Assembly: GCA_002345565.1 (NCBI GenBank)
Contig: DDVS01000005.1
Location: 1 to 64,000 of the forward strand
Origin: Flavobacteriales bacterium UBA2306
GTDB taxonomy: Bacteria > Bacteroidota > Bacteroidia > Flavobacteriales > Weeksellaceae
Direction of reading: 5' to 3'
Length of the DNA: 64,000 bases
The notes beneath the pieces are model-generated. The model did not search any database, was not told the DNA's origin, and saw nothing but the letters and a program-made list of their open reading frames with translations. Below are positions 41,688 to 50,220 of the stretch, in pieces; position 1 is the first letter of the stretch; each line of letters starts with the position of its first letter. The position numbers and the translations under genes were made by a program.

Positions 41688-43442
41688 TTATTTTTTTACC
41701 CTAACCGGTGTTTTGGGTTTGTTCTTTTCCTCGAGTTTTTTGCGTTCTGCTTCGGCCCGGTCAAAGAGAGAATTGTCCGATTCATAAACAATTTCGGGGT
41801 AATTTGGCGTGTCGAGAAAAATATCGCCCCATTTCTGTGGACGGTCTTTGGTATTCCAATTAAAATCTTTGAAGAAACGCTCTTGTTTTGAGATTTTGCT
41901 CATCGGGTACGTGTCCTGATTTGCTCCAATATTACAGTCCACTTGTTCTAGTTTGCGCTCTATAAAATGGGCTGCAATCTCTCCACAACTTGAAAGCGCC
42001 ACACCTATTCTTGTGACTTCTTTGGTTTTCTCGTTGGTGTCGTCTGCGTAAGTGATGGCTTGGGCATTGCCAACCGCTTTTGCGAGATCTATGTTGTTAT
42101 CCTTAAGATAAACAATCATGTTTTTGCTTTTGATCTGGTTGAATTCATCTTTCAGATTCAAGGAATCTGCTTTGCTGATGGCGAAAGCATTGCCCAAAAC
42201 GCGGATAGAATCTGTAATTTCTTTTTCAGGATTGCTGTAAACCCTTATTTCATCGCCACTTACTTGTTTTGCGCCCATCCAGAGAATAGGTTTTCGCATC
42301 AGATGTATCTCGCCATCGGTTTCATTAAAACTCAATGAATCTGCACGGCCCTGCATATTTGTTTTGAAAATTCTCACTTTTCTGAAACCACGTAAGAAAC
42401 TTTTTTTCTTAAGCTTGTCAATGGAATCTGGCTTTTGATAAGTTAAGAATTTTTCTGCAGAAATATAGATTGAATCTTTGCTAAGAATCTTCACAAAATA
42501 AGGTTTCTCTGTAACCATTGCAGAATCTTTTTTCTCATAGATTTCGCCATAGCCACCTTTAATGAAACGATTTTGTTTCGGGTCGTCCAGCTTTACATTG
42601 CCATTTGCTTTTCCGAAACCGGTATTTCTATTGAAGTATAATTTGTCTCCAGTCAGAACTTTGTCATTATAATGGATTCGGGAGTTTTTATTAAGAAAAG
42701 ATTCGCCGGTTTTAGAATTGTGAGTTCCTAATTCTGTATAAACATAATTTCTTGGGTTATCTTTACTTCTGATGGTTGTAGCTCCAAAAAAATCGGAAAC
42801 TCCCGTGTTTTGATTAGTTTTGATATTATCGCTAACGATTGTATATTTATCCGTTTCGATATTAGAACGGCCAACGAAATCAATCATTTTGGTGTTGAGG
42901 TAGTAAGTTGCTGTTTTGGTGTACATCACACTTCCGTCATTACTGTAAATGGTTCCGCCAGTGTTGAAATAAGCCGTGTTAGGGATTTTGTCGTAATAAA
43001 GTGTTTCTGTTTTGATCGTTTGTTTAGGATCTGTAAGAACTACATTTCTTTTGGCAATCCCACGTTGCGTGTTACCGTCATATTCCATTTCCTCTGCGGT
43101 GATTTTGCTTCCATCCGAGGTTGATAATGTAACGTTTCCTATAGCCCGTAAGAAATTCTCTTTTTGATAAAAAACGACTTCATCCGCAGTAAGAACAGAA
43201 CCTTGATGTTCAAATTGAGCTCTGCCTGCAAAGACCATATTGCCTTCATACCTATCTGGTTTTACACCAGCTGTTTCAGAAAAAACATACTTTACTTTCT
43301 TGGAAGCATCTGTGTTAGCGGAGGAATTTGAATTATTAAAAAAAGGATCTTTTACCAATCCCTGATTCTGGGTTGGTGGTGTGACCTGCGAAAATAGTCT
43401 AACAAAAATTAGAAGTAGAACTACAAAAAAGGATTTCTTCAT
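41688..43442 (-). CDS. OstA-like (LptA/LptD N-terminal domain) protein
   Basis: 584 residues. A signal peptide (1-18) precedes repeated beta-jellyroll units of the OstA fold (ADEVVFYQKENFLRAIGNVTLS; RGIAKRNVVLTDPKQTIKTETLYYD; GKANGNVKLDDPKQNRF). This fold builds the LPS bridge across the periplasm. The protein lacks the LptD barrel and is longer than LptA, as seen in Bacteroidota. It starts at the fur stop codon (overlap TAATG). The C-terminal 100 residues are polar and Lys-rich. Confidence 0.85.
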   Translation of the reverse strand: MKKSFFVVLLLIFVRLFSQVTPPTQNQGLVKDPFFNNSNSSANTDASKKVKYVFSETAGVKPDRYEGNMVFAGRAQFEHQGSVLTADEVVFYQKENFLRAIGNVTLSTSDGSKITAEEMEYDGNTQRGIAKRNVVLTDPKQTIKTETLYYDKIPNTAYFNTGGTIYSNDGSVMYTKTATYYLNTKMIDFVGRSNIETDKYTIVSDNIKTNQNTGVSDFFGATTIRSKDNPRNYVYTELGTHNSKTGESFLNKNSRIHYNDKVLTGDKLYFNRNTGFGKANGNVKLDDPKQNRFIKGGYGEIYEKKDSAMVTEKPYFVKILSKDSIYISAEKFLTYQKPDSIDKLKKKSFLRGFRKVRIFKTNMQGRADSLSFNETDGEIHLMRKPILWMGAKQVSGDEIRVYSNPEKEITDSIRVLGNAFAISKADSLNLKDEFNQIKSKNMIVYLKDNNIDLAKAVGNAQAITYADDTNEKTKEVTRIGVALSSCGEIAAHFIERKLEQVDCNIGANQDTYPMSKISKQERFFKDFNWNTKDRPQKWGDIFLDTPNYPEIVYESDNSLFDRAEAERKKLEEKNKPKTPVRVKK

Positions 43443-43921
43443 TAATTTTCAGACTTCTTGTGTCCGTAGAAATACAAAGAGTGCGTATCAATACTTACGC
43501 CAAATGCTTTTTCGATAGAGTCTTTGATTCCCTGAATTCTAGGGTCGCAAAACTCAATAATTTCCTCGATTTCTTTGTCAGAATCCGCTTTATAAATTAC
43601 CAAATGATCGTGCTGCTTATCAAAATATGACTTTTCATAAGAAGAGGTACTCAAGGTTTTTTCCCCGAATTGATGCTTTCTGATAAGACCTGCATCCAGA
43701 AAAATTTCAATTGTATTGTAAATAGTTGCTTTGCTTACATGATACTTTTTCTGCATCATCAAGAGGTAAAGATCATCCACATTAAAGTGGTGCTCCATAT
43801 TATAAATTTCCTCAAGAATGGTATAACGTTCCGGCGTGTTGCGGAAACCTTTATCCTGAAGATATTGTCTTAGTACGTCTTTTATAGTTGTGATATTCAA
43901 CTCTTTTTGTTTCGTATCCAT
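43442..43921 (-). CDS. Fur-family transcriptional regulator without the CxxC zinc site
   Basis: 159 residues. A winged helix (about 15-90: FRNTPERYTILEEIY, VSKATIYNTIEIFLDAGLI) is followed by the dimerisation domain. HDH (104-106) and the H147-containing stretch remain for the regulatory metal site. The structural-zinc motif usually written HDHxxCxxC reads HDHLVIYKAD, so both Cys are absent; only C125 is left. Regulated metal (Fe, Zn or Mn) cannot be told. It lies 27 nt after kup and overlaps the OstA-like gene. Confidence 0.87.
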   Translation of the reverse strand: MDTKQKELNITTIKDVLRQYLQDKGFRNTPERYTILEEIYNMEHHFNVDDLYLLMMQKKYHVSKATIYNTIEIFLDAGLIRKHQFGEKTLSTSSYEKSYFDKQHDHLVIYKADSDKEIEEIIEFCDPRIQGIKDSIEKAFGVSIDTHSLYFYGHKKSEN

Positions 43922-43948
43922 AGTACAAAAATAGCGATTTTTTTGGGA

Positions 43949-45928
43949 TTAATCGTGATAATGATTTTCCACTTTTTCTATCTTTTCTATTTTGATTTTT
44001 TGGTCAAGCAACGGTGCAGATTCTACCACAACATTGTGACTTGCAACACCATAAGCCGTGAAATCGTTGCTGCCCAATTTTTTAACAAAGTTATAAATGT
44101 TAAGAATGATTTTGTCTCGTATCGTTAACAAAAAGTCATTAATATAAACATTATCAATAATTACGAATTTTAAATCCGGAGGAATATTGTGCGCTCTCAG
44201 TGAAGGATGTGCACTTCTGGAAGGAATGGTGCCTTCTTCCATCATATCATTGAGAATTTGTTGAAAATAATCGTTAATTCTTCTATCTCTCTTAAAACCT
44301 AATAAAAAACTGATTTTATAAATGGTTCCTGGCAAAACTTCTTCTACGTGATATTTAAACGTATAAGGATCTTCCTGATTAACAATATTAAGGATGAAAT
44401 AATGATCTGCTCTTTTGGGTTGTGCACGGATAATAGAGTAGATAATTTTAGACTCTACTTCATCTTCGCGTTTCGCACGGCTGATAAAGGCAAGATTGGT
44501 AGCATATTTTGGAATCGTTTCGTCCAGCTTCATATCCTTAATGGTAGAAACATATTTTTCTAACTTTACAAATTTGATGAAGGTTGTTTTAATCAATCTT
44601 CCGTTATACCAGGCATACATGCAAATACCGATGAACCCCGCAAGTATAACAGACATCCAGCCACCGTCGAAAAACTTGATAATATTAGCACTGAAAAAGC
44701 CACCTTCAATAACAATATAAACCAATGCAAAAAGAGCAATCCAGATTTTATTTGTTCTTGATTTTAGAAACCAAAATACCAGCAGAATGGTTGTCATAAG
44801 CATCGTAACGGTAATAGAAAGTCCATAAGCGGCTTCCATTTTTCCGGATTCTTTGAAATGCATCACCACGATACAACACAGCAACAAAAGTCCCCAATTA
44901 ATTTTTGGAATGTACATTTGACCTTTAATCCCGGATGGATATTCAATTTCTTGATTGGGCCAGAAATTAATCGCCATCGCTTCGGAAAACATTGTGAAAG
45001 CCCCTGTAATAACGGCCTGGCTGGCAATGATAGCAGCTGCCGTAGCCAAAACAACTCCCGGGATGATAAACCATTCTGGCATAATTCCAAAAAATGGATT
45101 TTTCCCTCGGAATACTTCATGATAATTACTTAATAACCATGCGCCTTGTCCTAAATAATTAAGCACCAGCATTATTTTTACAAATATCCAGCTGGCACGG
45201 ATGTTTTTAATTCCGCAATGGCCTAGATCAGAATATAATGCTTCTGCTCCTGTAGTACAAAGAAACACGGCTCCTAATATAATAATAGCACTTGGAGAAT
45301 TATAAATTAATTTGACCGCATAATAAGGATTAAAAGCTTTGAGAATCATTGGGTGTTCTATCATATGCACTACCCCGAAAAATCCCAGAACAAGAAACCA
45401 CAATACCATAACCGGCCCGAAAAATTTTCCGATAAAACTGGTTCCAAATTGCTGGACTACAAAAATAATTAAGAGAATAGTTAAAGTAATAGGAACTACA
45501 GGTGGTTTGTGGACCACTAATTCCAGACCTTCTATAGCAGACATCACTGTAAGAGAAGGTGTGATAATACTATCTGCTACCAAAGCTGCAGCGCCAATCA
45601 TAGCAATAATATAGAGCCATTTCTTCTTGAAACGTTTCACCAGAGAATAGAGAGAAAGGATTCCTCCTTCACCTTTGTTATCTGCTCGCAGGGCAATTAT
45701 AACATATTTGATGGTAGTTTGTAAGGTTAAAGTCCAGATGATACAAGATAGAGCACCTTCTATATATTCTTCTGATATAATTCCGCCTTCTTTCCCAGCA
45801 TTAATAATGGCTTTCATTACATACAAAGGCGATGTTCCAATGTCTCCGAAAACAATTCCTAAAGAAACTAAAACTCCAATCCACGAAAGTTTTTTCAGGT
45901 CAAAATGACCGCTACTATCTTGCGACAT
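43949..45928 (-). CDS. kup: KUP-family potassium uptake permease
   Basis: 659 residues. Twelve predicted membrane segments span about residues 15-450, starting with the family signature GIVFGDIGTSPLYVMKA. A cytosolic C-terminal domain follows (about 460-659, e.g. YHVEEVLPGTIYKISFLLGFK). It imports K+ with H+. It heads the run kup-fur-OstA-like on the minus strand and has its own -7 element upstream. Confidence 0.95.
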   Translation of the reverse strand: MSQDSSGHFDLKKLSWIGVLVSLGIVFGDIGTSPLYVMKAIINAGKEGGIISEEYIEGALSCIIWTLTLQTTIKYVIIALRADNKGEGGILSLYSLVKRFKKKWLYIIAMIGAAALVADSIITPSLTVMSAIEGLELVVHKPPVVPITLTILLIIFVVQQFGTSFIGKFFGPVMVLWFLVLGFFGVVHMIEHPMILKAFNPYYAVKLIYNSPSAIIILGAVFLCTTGAEALYSDLGHCGIKNIRASWIFVKIMLVLNYLGQGAWLLSNYHEVFRGKNPFFGIMPEWFIIPGVVLATAAAIIASQAVITGAFTMFSEAMAINFWPNQEIEYPSGIKGQMYIPKINWGLLLLCCIVVMHFKESGKMEAAYGLSITVTMLMTTILLVFWFLKSRTNKIWIALFALVYIVIEGGFFSANIIKFFDGGWMSVILAGFIGICMYAWYNGRLIKTTFIKFVKLEKYVSTIKDMKLDETIPKYATNLAFISRAKREDEVESKIIYSIIRAQPKRADHYFILNIVNQEDPYTFKYHVEEVLPGTIYKISFLLGFKRDRRINDYFQQILNDMMEEGTIPSRSAHPSLRAHNIPPDLKFVIIDNVYINDFLLTIRDKIILNIYNFVKKLGSNDFTAYGVASHNVVVESAPLLDQKIKIEKIEKVENHYHD

Positions 45929-45957
45929 AATTATTAAGATGTTGAAAAATAATTCTG

Positions 45958-45965
45958 CAAATTTA
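45958..45965 (-). promoter_or_regulatory. -7 element upstream of kup
   Basis: On the minus strand TAAATTTG matches TAnnTTTG and lies 30 nt before the start codon. A -33 TTTG is not visible; a TTTT lies near the right spacing. Confidence 0.4.
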
Positions 45966-46024
45966 TATTTTTTATATGGAATAAAATTCTTTTAGAGAAA
46001 ATGTAATATTGGCAGACTCTCAGA

Positions 46025-46360
46025 TTATATAAATTTCAAAAAATTCCAAAGCTTTCTTGTCTTTAGAAAATTAAGATTAGAATCATTCTCATAAGCCTCC
46101 CTTTCAAAACTAATATTCCGGTAAGCCAACTGGGGATTTTTATACTTTAGATATTTTAAAAAATATTCCGTAATGTACCATATATAAAAAGGAATAATCA
46201 GCATTTCTAGCTGCTGACGAAGATGAATTTTTTCATGATTAATCAATACTTTGTTCCATCGCAATTCTTTTTTTTCAATAAAAATAAACGGAAACAGAGT
46301 AATCCCCGAAATTTTCATATTTTTGAGTAATCTTAGATACAAAATGATCATAATGATCAA
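46025..46360 (-). CDS. Small membrane protein with an HExxH motif
   Basis: 111 residues. LINHEKIHLRQQLEML places HEKIH, an HExxH zinc-protease signature, next to a hydrophobic segment (IIPFYIWYITEYFLKYL). It resembles a short Bacteroidota family related to the BlaR1/M56 membrane-peptidase core. The third metal ligand may be the Glu in SFEREAYEND. The activity is unproven. Alone on the strand, divergent from the small Cys-rich gene. Confidence 0.65.
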   Translation of the reverse strand: MIIMIILYLRLLKNMKISGITLFPFIFIEKKELRWNKVLINHEKIHLRQQLEMLIIPFYIWYITEYFLKYLKYKNPQLAYRNISFEREAYENDSNLNFLKTRKLWNFLKFI

Positions 46361-46389
46361 AGATAAAAAAAATGAAATAAGTTCTTTAA

Positions 46390-46566
<177 letters not shown>

Positions 46567-46574
46567 TTAATCTC

Positions 46575-47108
46575 ATGAAAAAATATTTCTTCATATTACT
46601 CGCGACAGTTTCTTTGGGAATGACCTCCTGTAGCCCTTTCCAAGTAAAATCCGATTACTCTTCTACAGCAAATTTCGCGAATTACAAATCCTATTTATTG
46701 AGAACAGACGATTTAAAACTCAATGATCTTGACAAAGACAGGGTTTTGAATGAATTATCAAAACAGGTTCAGTCAAAAGGATTGACCTCAGCTCAAAATC
46801 CGGATTTAATTATCAATGTAAAAGCATCTCATAAAAAAGTTCAGGATGTTACAACGAGTGCAAATGTTGGCTGGGGATGGGGAAGACCTTGGGGCTGGGG
46901 TGGCGGAATTGGAATGGGAAATACCTGGACCAATAACTACAACAGCGGCACCATTGTGATAGACATTATTGACGCCAAAACTCAAAAATTAGTGTGGCAA
47001 GGTGCAGGAAGCGGAATTTCTGTAGACTCACCAAAATCAAAACAAAAACAAATCCCACAGGTTGTGGCGGAGATAATGGCGAATTATCCACCGCAGAAAG
47101 GAAAATAG
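46575..47108 (+). CDS. DUF4136-family lipoprotein
   Basis: 177 residues with a lipoprotein signal (TSC, Cys 19). The mature part fits DUF4136: KSDYSSTANFANYKSYLL at the start, NPDLIINVKASHKK in the middle, then a Trp/Gly-rich loop (GWGWGRPWGWGGGIGMG) and TIVIDIIDAKTQKLVWQGAG near the end. Periplasmic or outer-membrane, function unknown. A good terminator follows. Confidence 0.88.
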   Translation: MKKYFFILLATVSLGMTSCSPFQVKSDYSSTANFANYKSYLLRTDDLKLNDLDKDRVLNELSKQVQSKGLTSAQNPDLIINVKASHKKVQDVTTSANVGWGWGRPWGWGGGIGMGNTWTNNYNSGTIVIDIIDAKTQKLVWQGAGSGISVDSPKSKQKQIPQVVAEIMANYPPQKGK

Positions 47109-47140
47109 TTTTTAGACTTTGAAATAATAGACTAATAGAT

Positions 47141-47169
47141 AAAACCGTAGAATTTTCTGCGGTTTTTTT
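47141..47169 (+). terminator. Terminator of the DUF4136 gene
   Basis: AACCGTAGAA pairs with TTCTGCGGTT (one G-U pair) around a short loop, and a T-run follows. The end of the convergent kinase gene is 6 nt away. Confidence 0.85.
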
Positions 47170-47174
47170 ATTTT

Positions 47175-48491
47175 CTAATCCACAAACCAAATCTCAAATC
47201 GGCTTCCTTGTTCCAAAGGTTTATAATTCAAATAACCTTTATGTGCTTCAACGATACTTTTGCTCAATGTCAATCCAATTCCAGAGCCACCACTTCTCGT
47301 TGTAAAAAACGGAAGAAAGATCTTATCCTGAATTTCCTTTTGGATCCCGATTCCGTTATCTTCTACACTCAGAATGATTCGTTTGTTTTGAGTTTTAATT
47401 TCCGTTTTTATTGTTCTTTCAACATTGTCAGAAACGGCATAAATGGCGTTGAGGTAAAGATTAATTAAACAACGTTCAATCATTTTTTCATCAGCAGAAA
47501 CTGTTTGATTTTCTAATGAATTAACAATCGTGATATGATTCTTTTCAAATTCCGGTTTTAGGAAATTAAGTGCAGATTCTACAATATTCGTCAAAGAAAT
47601 TGTTTTGAAAACCGGTTTTGGAAGTTCAGCAACTTGTCGGTAATCATCCACGAAATTCAATAGTTGCTTTGATTTTGAATTGATAATCATCAGACTTTCC
47701 TTCATGTCCTGTTGGTCTTCTTTTTCGATAATTTCTTGATTAGCAATGTATTCAAGGTTCTGAATCAAGCTGTTGACAGGCGTTAAAGTATTCAGAAGTT
47801 CGTGAGAAATCACTTTCATCAGATTGTTCCAAGCCAGCTTTTCTTTTTGTTCAATAATTTTCTGAACAGATTCTAAACTGATGATGCAAAACCGATGTTT
47901 CGCATTCTGAACTTTTTTCGTTCTTAATGAAAAGGATTGTTTTGTGTTTTCATTAATCGAAATATCGAAGAATTCCTGAGAATTTTCGTAATTAGTTTGC
48001 TCGATGATTTTATAAAAATCGGGTGATTTATTTTCATAAAGATTCCACGAATTATATTTCGGAATTTCTAAAATTTCTAAGAAAACAGGATTCACGTAAA
48101 AAACTTCCCACACATTATTTTTTTCTGAGAGAATCATCAATCCGATTTCCAATTGATTCAGAATTTCTTCATATAAAAGTTTATAAGAAGATAAGGAAAG
48201 ATGTTCTTCTTTGCTTTGATAATAGAGTTTTACAGCATTATCGACCAAACTGTTTTCCTCAGTTTTGGGAAACAATGAAAAATCTTTTTTCTGAATTGCT
48301 AAAAACAATTTTTCCGTTTTCTGAATGTAAGCCAAAGCCGAAGTCTGCGCCAAAATAACACAAACCAAACTTACCAATGAAAACAAAATACAATTGATCC
48401 ATTTGTTTTGAGAATAAAAATCAAACGCAAAAATTCCGCTGACGATTGCCAGCAGGATAAAGATCAACCAAATTATTTTAGTATTATTCAT
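47175..48491 (-). CDS. NtrY-like membrane sensor histidine kinase
   Basis: 438 residues. Two membrane helices (about 6-24, 32-55) are joined by a very short loop, so sensing is probably inside the membrane or cytosol. A PAS-like region spans about 105-215, the HisKA box VISHELLNTLTPVN carries H230, and the HATPase_c domain has CLINLYLNAIYAV, SVEDNGIGI and SGIGLTLSKSI. I use the ATG at 48491; an earlier one at 48542 lies in a palindromic repeat. It pairs with the NtrC-like regulator encoded just upstream. Confidence 0.88.
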   Translation of the reverse strand: MNNTKIIWLIFILLAIVSGIFAFDFYSQNKWINCILFSLVSLVCVILAQTSALAYIQKTEKLFLAIQKKDFSLFPKTEENSLVDNAVKLYYQSKEEHLSLSSYKLLYEEILNQLEIGLMILSEKNNVWEVFYVNPVFLEILEIPKYNSWNLYENKSPDFYKIIEQTNYENSQEFFDISINENTKQSFSLRTKKVQNAKHRFCIISLESVQKIIEQKEKLAWNNLMKVISHELLNTLTPVNSLIQNLEYIANQEIIEKEDQQDMKESLMIINSKSKQLLNFVDDYRQVAELPKPVFKTISLTNIVESALNFLKPEFEKNHITIVNSLENQTVSADEKMIERCLINLYLNAIYAVSDNVERTIKTEIKTQNKRIILSVEDNGIGIQKEIQDKIFLPFFTTRSGGSGIGLTLSKSIVEAHKGYLNYKPLEQGSRFEIWFVD

Positions 48492-48500
48492 TATGAAAAA

Positions 48501-48580
48501 GGCTTCGACAAGCTCAGCCTGACATCGCTTAAAATTAAACATTTAGTATTAGAGTTGTCACACTGAGCGAAGTCGAAGTG
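48501..48580. repeat. Dispersed palindromic repeat, TTCGACAAGCTCAG family, copy 2
   Basis: GGCTTCGACAAGCTCAGCCT followed by GACA (48501-48524) faces TGTCACACTGAGCGAAGTCG then AAG (48556-48579) in inverted orientation. It lies between the regulator and kinase genes, as copy 1 lies between hisD and hisC. Confidence 0.8.
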
Positions 48581-48614
48581 TTCAAAATCCATCAACCATC
48601 AACTAACAACCAAA

Positions 48615-49958
48615 TTACAATTCGAATTTTTCCATTCTTCTGTATAACGCAGCTCTCGATAATCCCAAATCTTCCGCTGCTAAAGAAATATTTCCTCGAT
48701 GTTTTTTCAATGCTTTTTTAATCAGGATTTCTTCCATTTCTTCGATATTCAGATTTACAATTGTGTTTTCGGATTCTTCATCCTGAGGCATCAGCAATTT
48801 AAGATTTTTTTCGTTGGAAAGAATCACGCTCCTTTCGATGCAATGGTCGAGTTCGCGAATATTCCCTGCCCAAGAATAATGCGTTAATTCTGAAATTAAA
48901 ACTTCATTTAAAACCAAATCAGGTTTGTGATATTTTTGCTTATATTTATCCAAAAAATAATCTGCCAAAGTCGGAATGTCTTCCAAACGTTCTCTCAAAC
49001 TTGGAATATTTAATTCAACCGTATTAATTCTATAGTATAAATCTTTTCTGAAACGGTTTTCAGCAACGGCTTTTTTAAGGTTTTCATTGGTTGCAAAAAT
49101 GAATCTCACATCCAACAATCGTTCTTTGCTTTCTCCAATTCTTGACAGTTTTCTGTTTTGAATCAAACTTAACAATTTAGTTTGGAGATGAAGCGGAAGA
49201 TTCCCGATTTCGTCTAGGAAAACCGTTCCGTTTTGGGCATTTTCAATTTTTCCAGCGTAATCCTGATGCGCATCCGTAAACGCACCTTTTTTGTAACCGA
49301 ATAATTCAGATTCAAAAAGATTTTCCGAAAGACTTCCCAAATCGATATGAACAAAAGGCTGATTCTTCCTTTCCGACAATTCGTGAATGTGCTCTGCCAA
49401 AACATATTTTCCGGTTCCGTTTTCTCCCAAAAGCAAAACATTGGCGTCGGTTGCAGAAACTCGTTCAATCTGGTCCATCACTTCCTGCATCGCCGGAGAT
49501 TGGGTTTCCAATTGATATTCATTGGTCTTGATGCTGACATTTTCCCATTGATTCAGTTTTTTATTCTTTCGGGAAATATCGACTGCGAGATTCACGGAAG
49601 CATAGAGTTTTTCATTATTCCAGGGTTTTAGAATAAAATCGGAAGCACCATTTTTTAACGCTTCAACAGCCAATTCTACTTCGCCATAAGCGGTCATCAG
49701 AATAATCGGAAGTTGAGGTTCGAGAGTTTTGATTTCCTGCATCCAATACAAACCGTCTTGTCCGTTTTCAAAACCTTTTCGGAAATTCATATCGAGAAGA
49801 ACCGTGTCAACTTGCTGTTCCGATAAAAATTTCAGAATATTTTTTGGCTGACTGAGACAACTAACTTCCGTGAAAAATTTTTTGAGCCAGACTCTTGCCG
49901 AAAATAAAATGTCCTCGTCATCATCAACAATTAAAATATGAGCTTCTTTTTTTCGCAT
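48615..49958 (-). CDS. NtrC-family sigma-54-dependent response regulator
   Basis: 447 residues. The receiver domain has acidic residues VDDDED (11-16) and phospho-site D56 (TVLLDMNF). The AAA+ domain has Walker A GENGTGK, Walker B FLDEIGNL and the sigma-54-contact loop GAFTDA, a known variant of GAFTGA. The C-terminal Fis-type HTH is NISLAAEDLGLSRAALYRRM. It is the first gene of the pair and is divergent from the exporter operon, whose upstream region holds a matching palindrome and sigma-54-like site. Confidence 0.93.
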   Translation of the reverse strand: MRKKEAHILIVDDDEDILFSARVWLKKFFTEVSCLSQPKNILKFLSEQQVDTVLLDMNFRKGFENGQDGLYWMQEIKTLEPQLPIILMTAYGEVELAVEALKNGASDFILKPWNNEKLYASVNLAVDISRKNKKLNQWENVSIKTNEYQLETQSPAMQEVMDQIERVSATDANVLLLGENGTGKYVLAEHIHELSERKNQPFVHIDLGSLSENLFESELFGYKKGAFTDAHQDYAGKIENAQNGTVFLDEIGNLPLHLQTKLLSLIQNRKLSRIGESKERLLDVRFIFATNENLKKAVAENRFRKDLYYRINTVELNIPSLRERLEDIPTLADYFLDKYKQKYHKPDLVLNEVLISELTHYSWAGNIRELDHCIERSVILSNEKNLKLLMPQDEESENTIVNLNIEEMEEILIKKALKKHRGNISLAAEDLGLSRAALYRRMEKFEL

Positions 49959-49970
49959 TTTTTTTTATTT

Positions 49971-50067
49971 GGTTGTTAGTTGATAGTTTTTAGTTGATGA
50001 TTATATATTGCTAAATATTTAGAACAAATTTTAAAAACAATCAACTAACCACCGACAGCTATCAACT
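49971..50067. repeat. ATCAACTA oligomer tract
   Basis: TTAGTTGAT units on the left and ATCAACTAA units on the right face each other and can form an imperfect hairpin. Similar ATCAACTA-rich stretches lie at 48592-48612, 51524-51559 and 52290-52370, all around this locus. They are low-complexity A/C-rich sequence on the sense strand. Confidence 0.5.
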
Positions 50068-50072
50068 AAAAT

Positions 50073-50109
50073 TGTTCGTTTTCGCACAAAAAGTGTCCGA
50101 TAATGAACA
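50073..50109 (+). promoter_or_regulatory. Candidate upstream activator site for the NtrC-like regulator
   Basis: TGTTCGTTTTCGCAC and GTG-TC-CGATAATGAACA form a near-symmetric inverted repeat (TGTTCrTTwTCG arms) with centre near 50091. That is about 105 nt upstream of the start point predicted from the sigma-54-like element, the usual distance for an NtrC-type enhancer. Confidence 0.6.
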
Positions 50110-50173
50110 GTTTTAAAATTAATAAATTGATGTTTAATCACATTTACAGAGAGTTACAAGATTATAAATTTAC

Positions 50174-50187
50174 GGCATTTGTATTGT
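50174..50187 (+). promoter_or_regulatory. Sigma-54-like -24/-12 element
   Basis: GGCATTTGTATTGT has GG at -24 and GT at -12 exactly 10 nt apart; the consensus is GG-N10-GC, so one base differs. It lies 33 nt before the membrane fusion protein start. The regulator encoded next door is sigma-54-dependent. Confidence 0.5.
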
Positions 50188-50220
50188 GTAATCATCTGTA
50201 AGTAAAATAGTTATCTAAAT

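Noticed and set aside
46933..47190. Minus-strand 74-codon frame over the DUF4136 gene end
   Set aside because: Antisense to the lipoprotein gene and across its terminator; no motif.
48492..48542. Upstream ATG extending the NtrY-like kinase by 17 residues
   Set aside because: The extension is a translation of the TTCGACAAGCTCAG repeat. The signal-anchor helix begins at the ATG at 48491.
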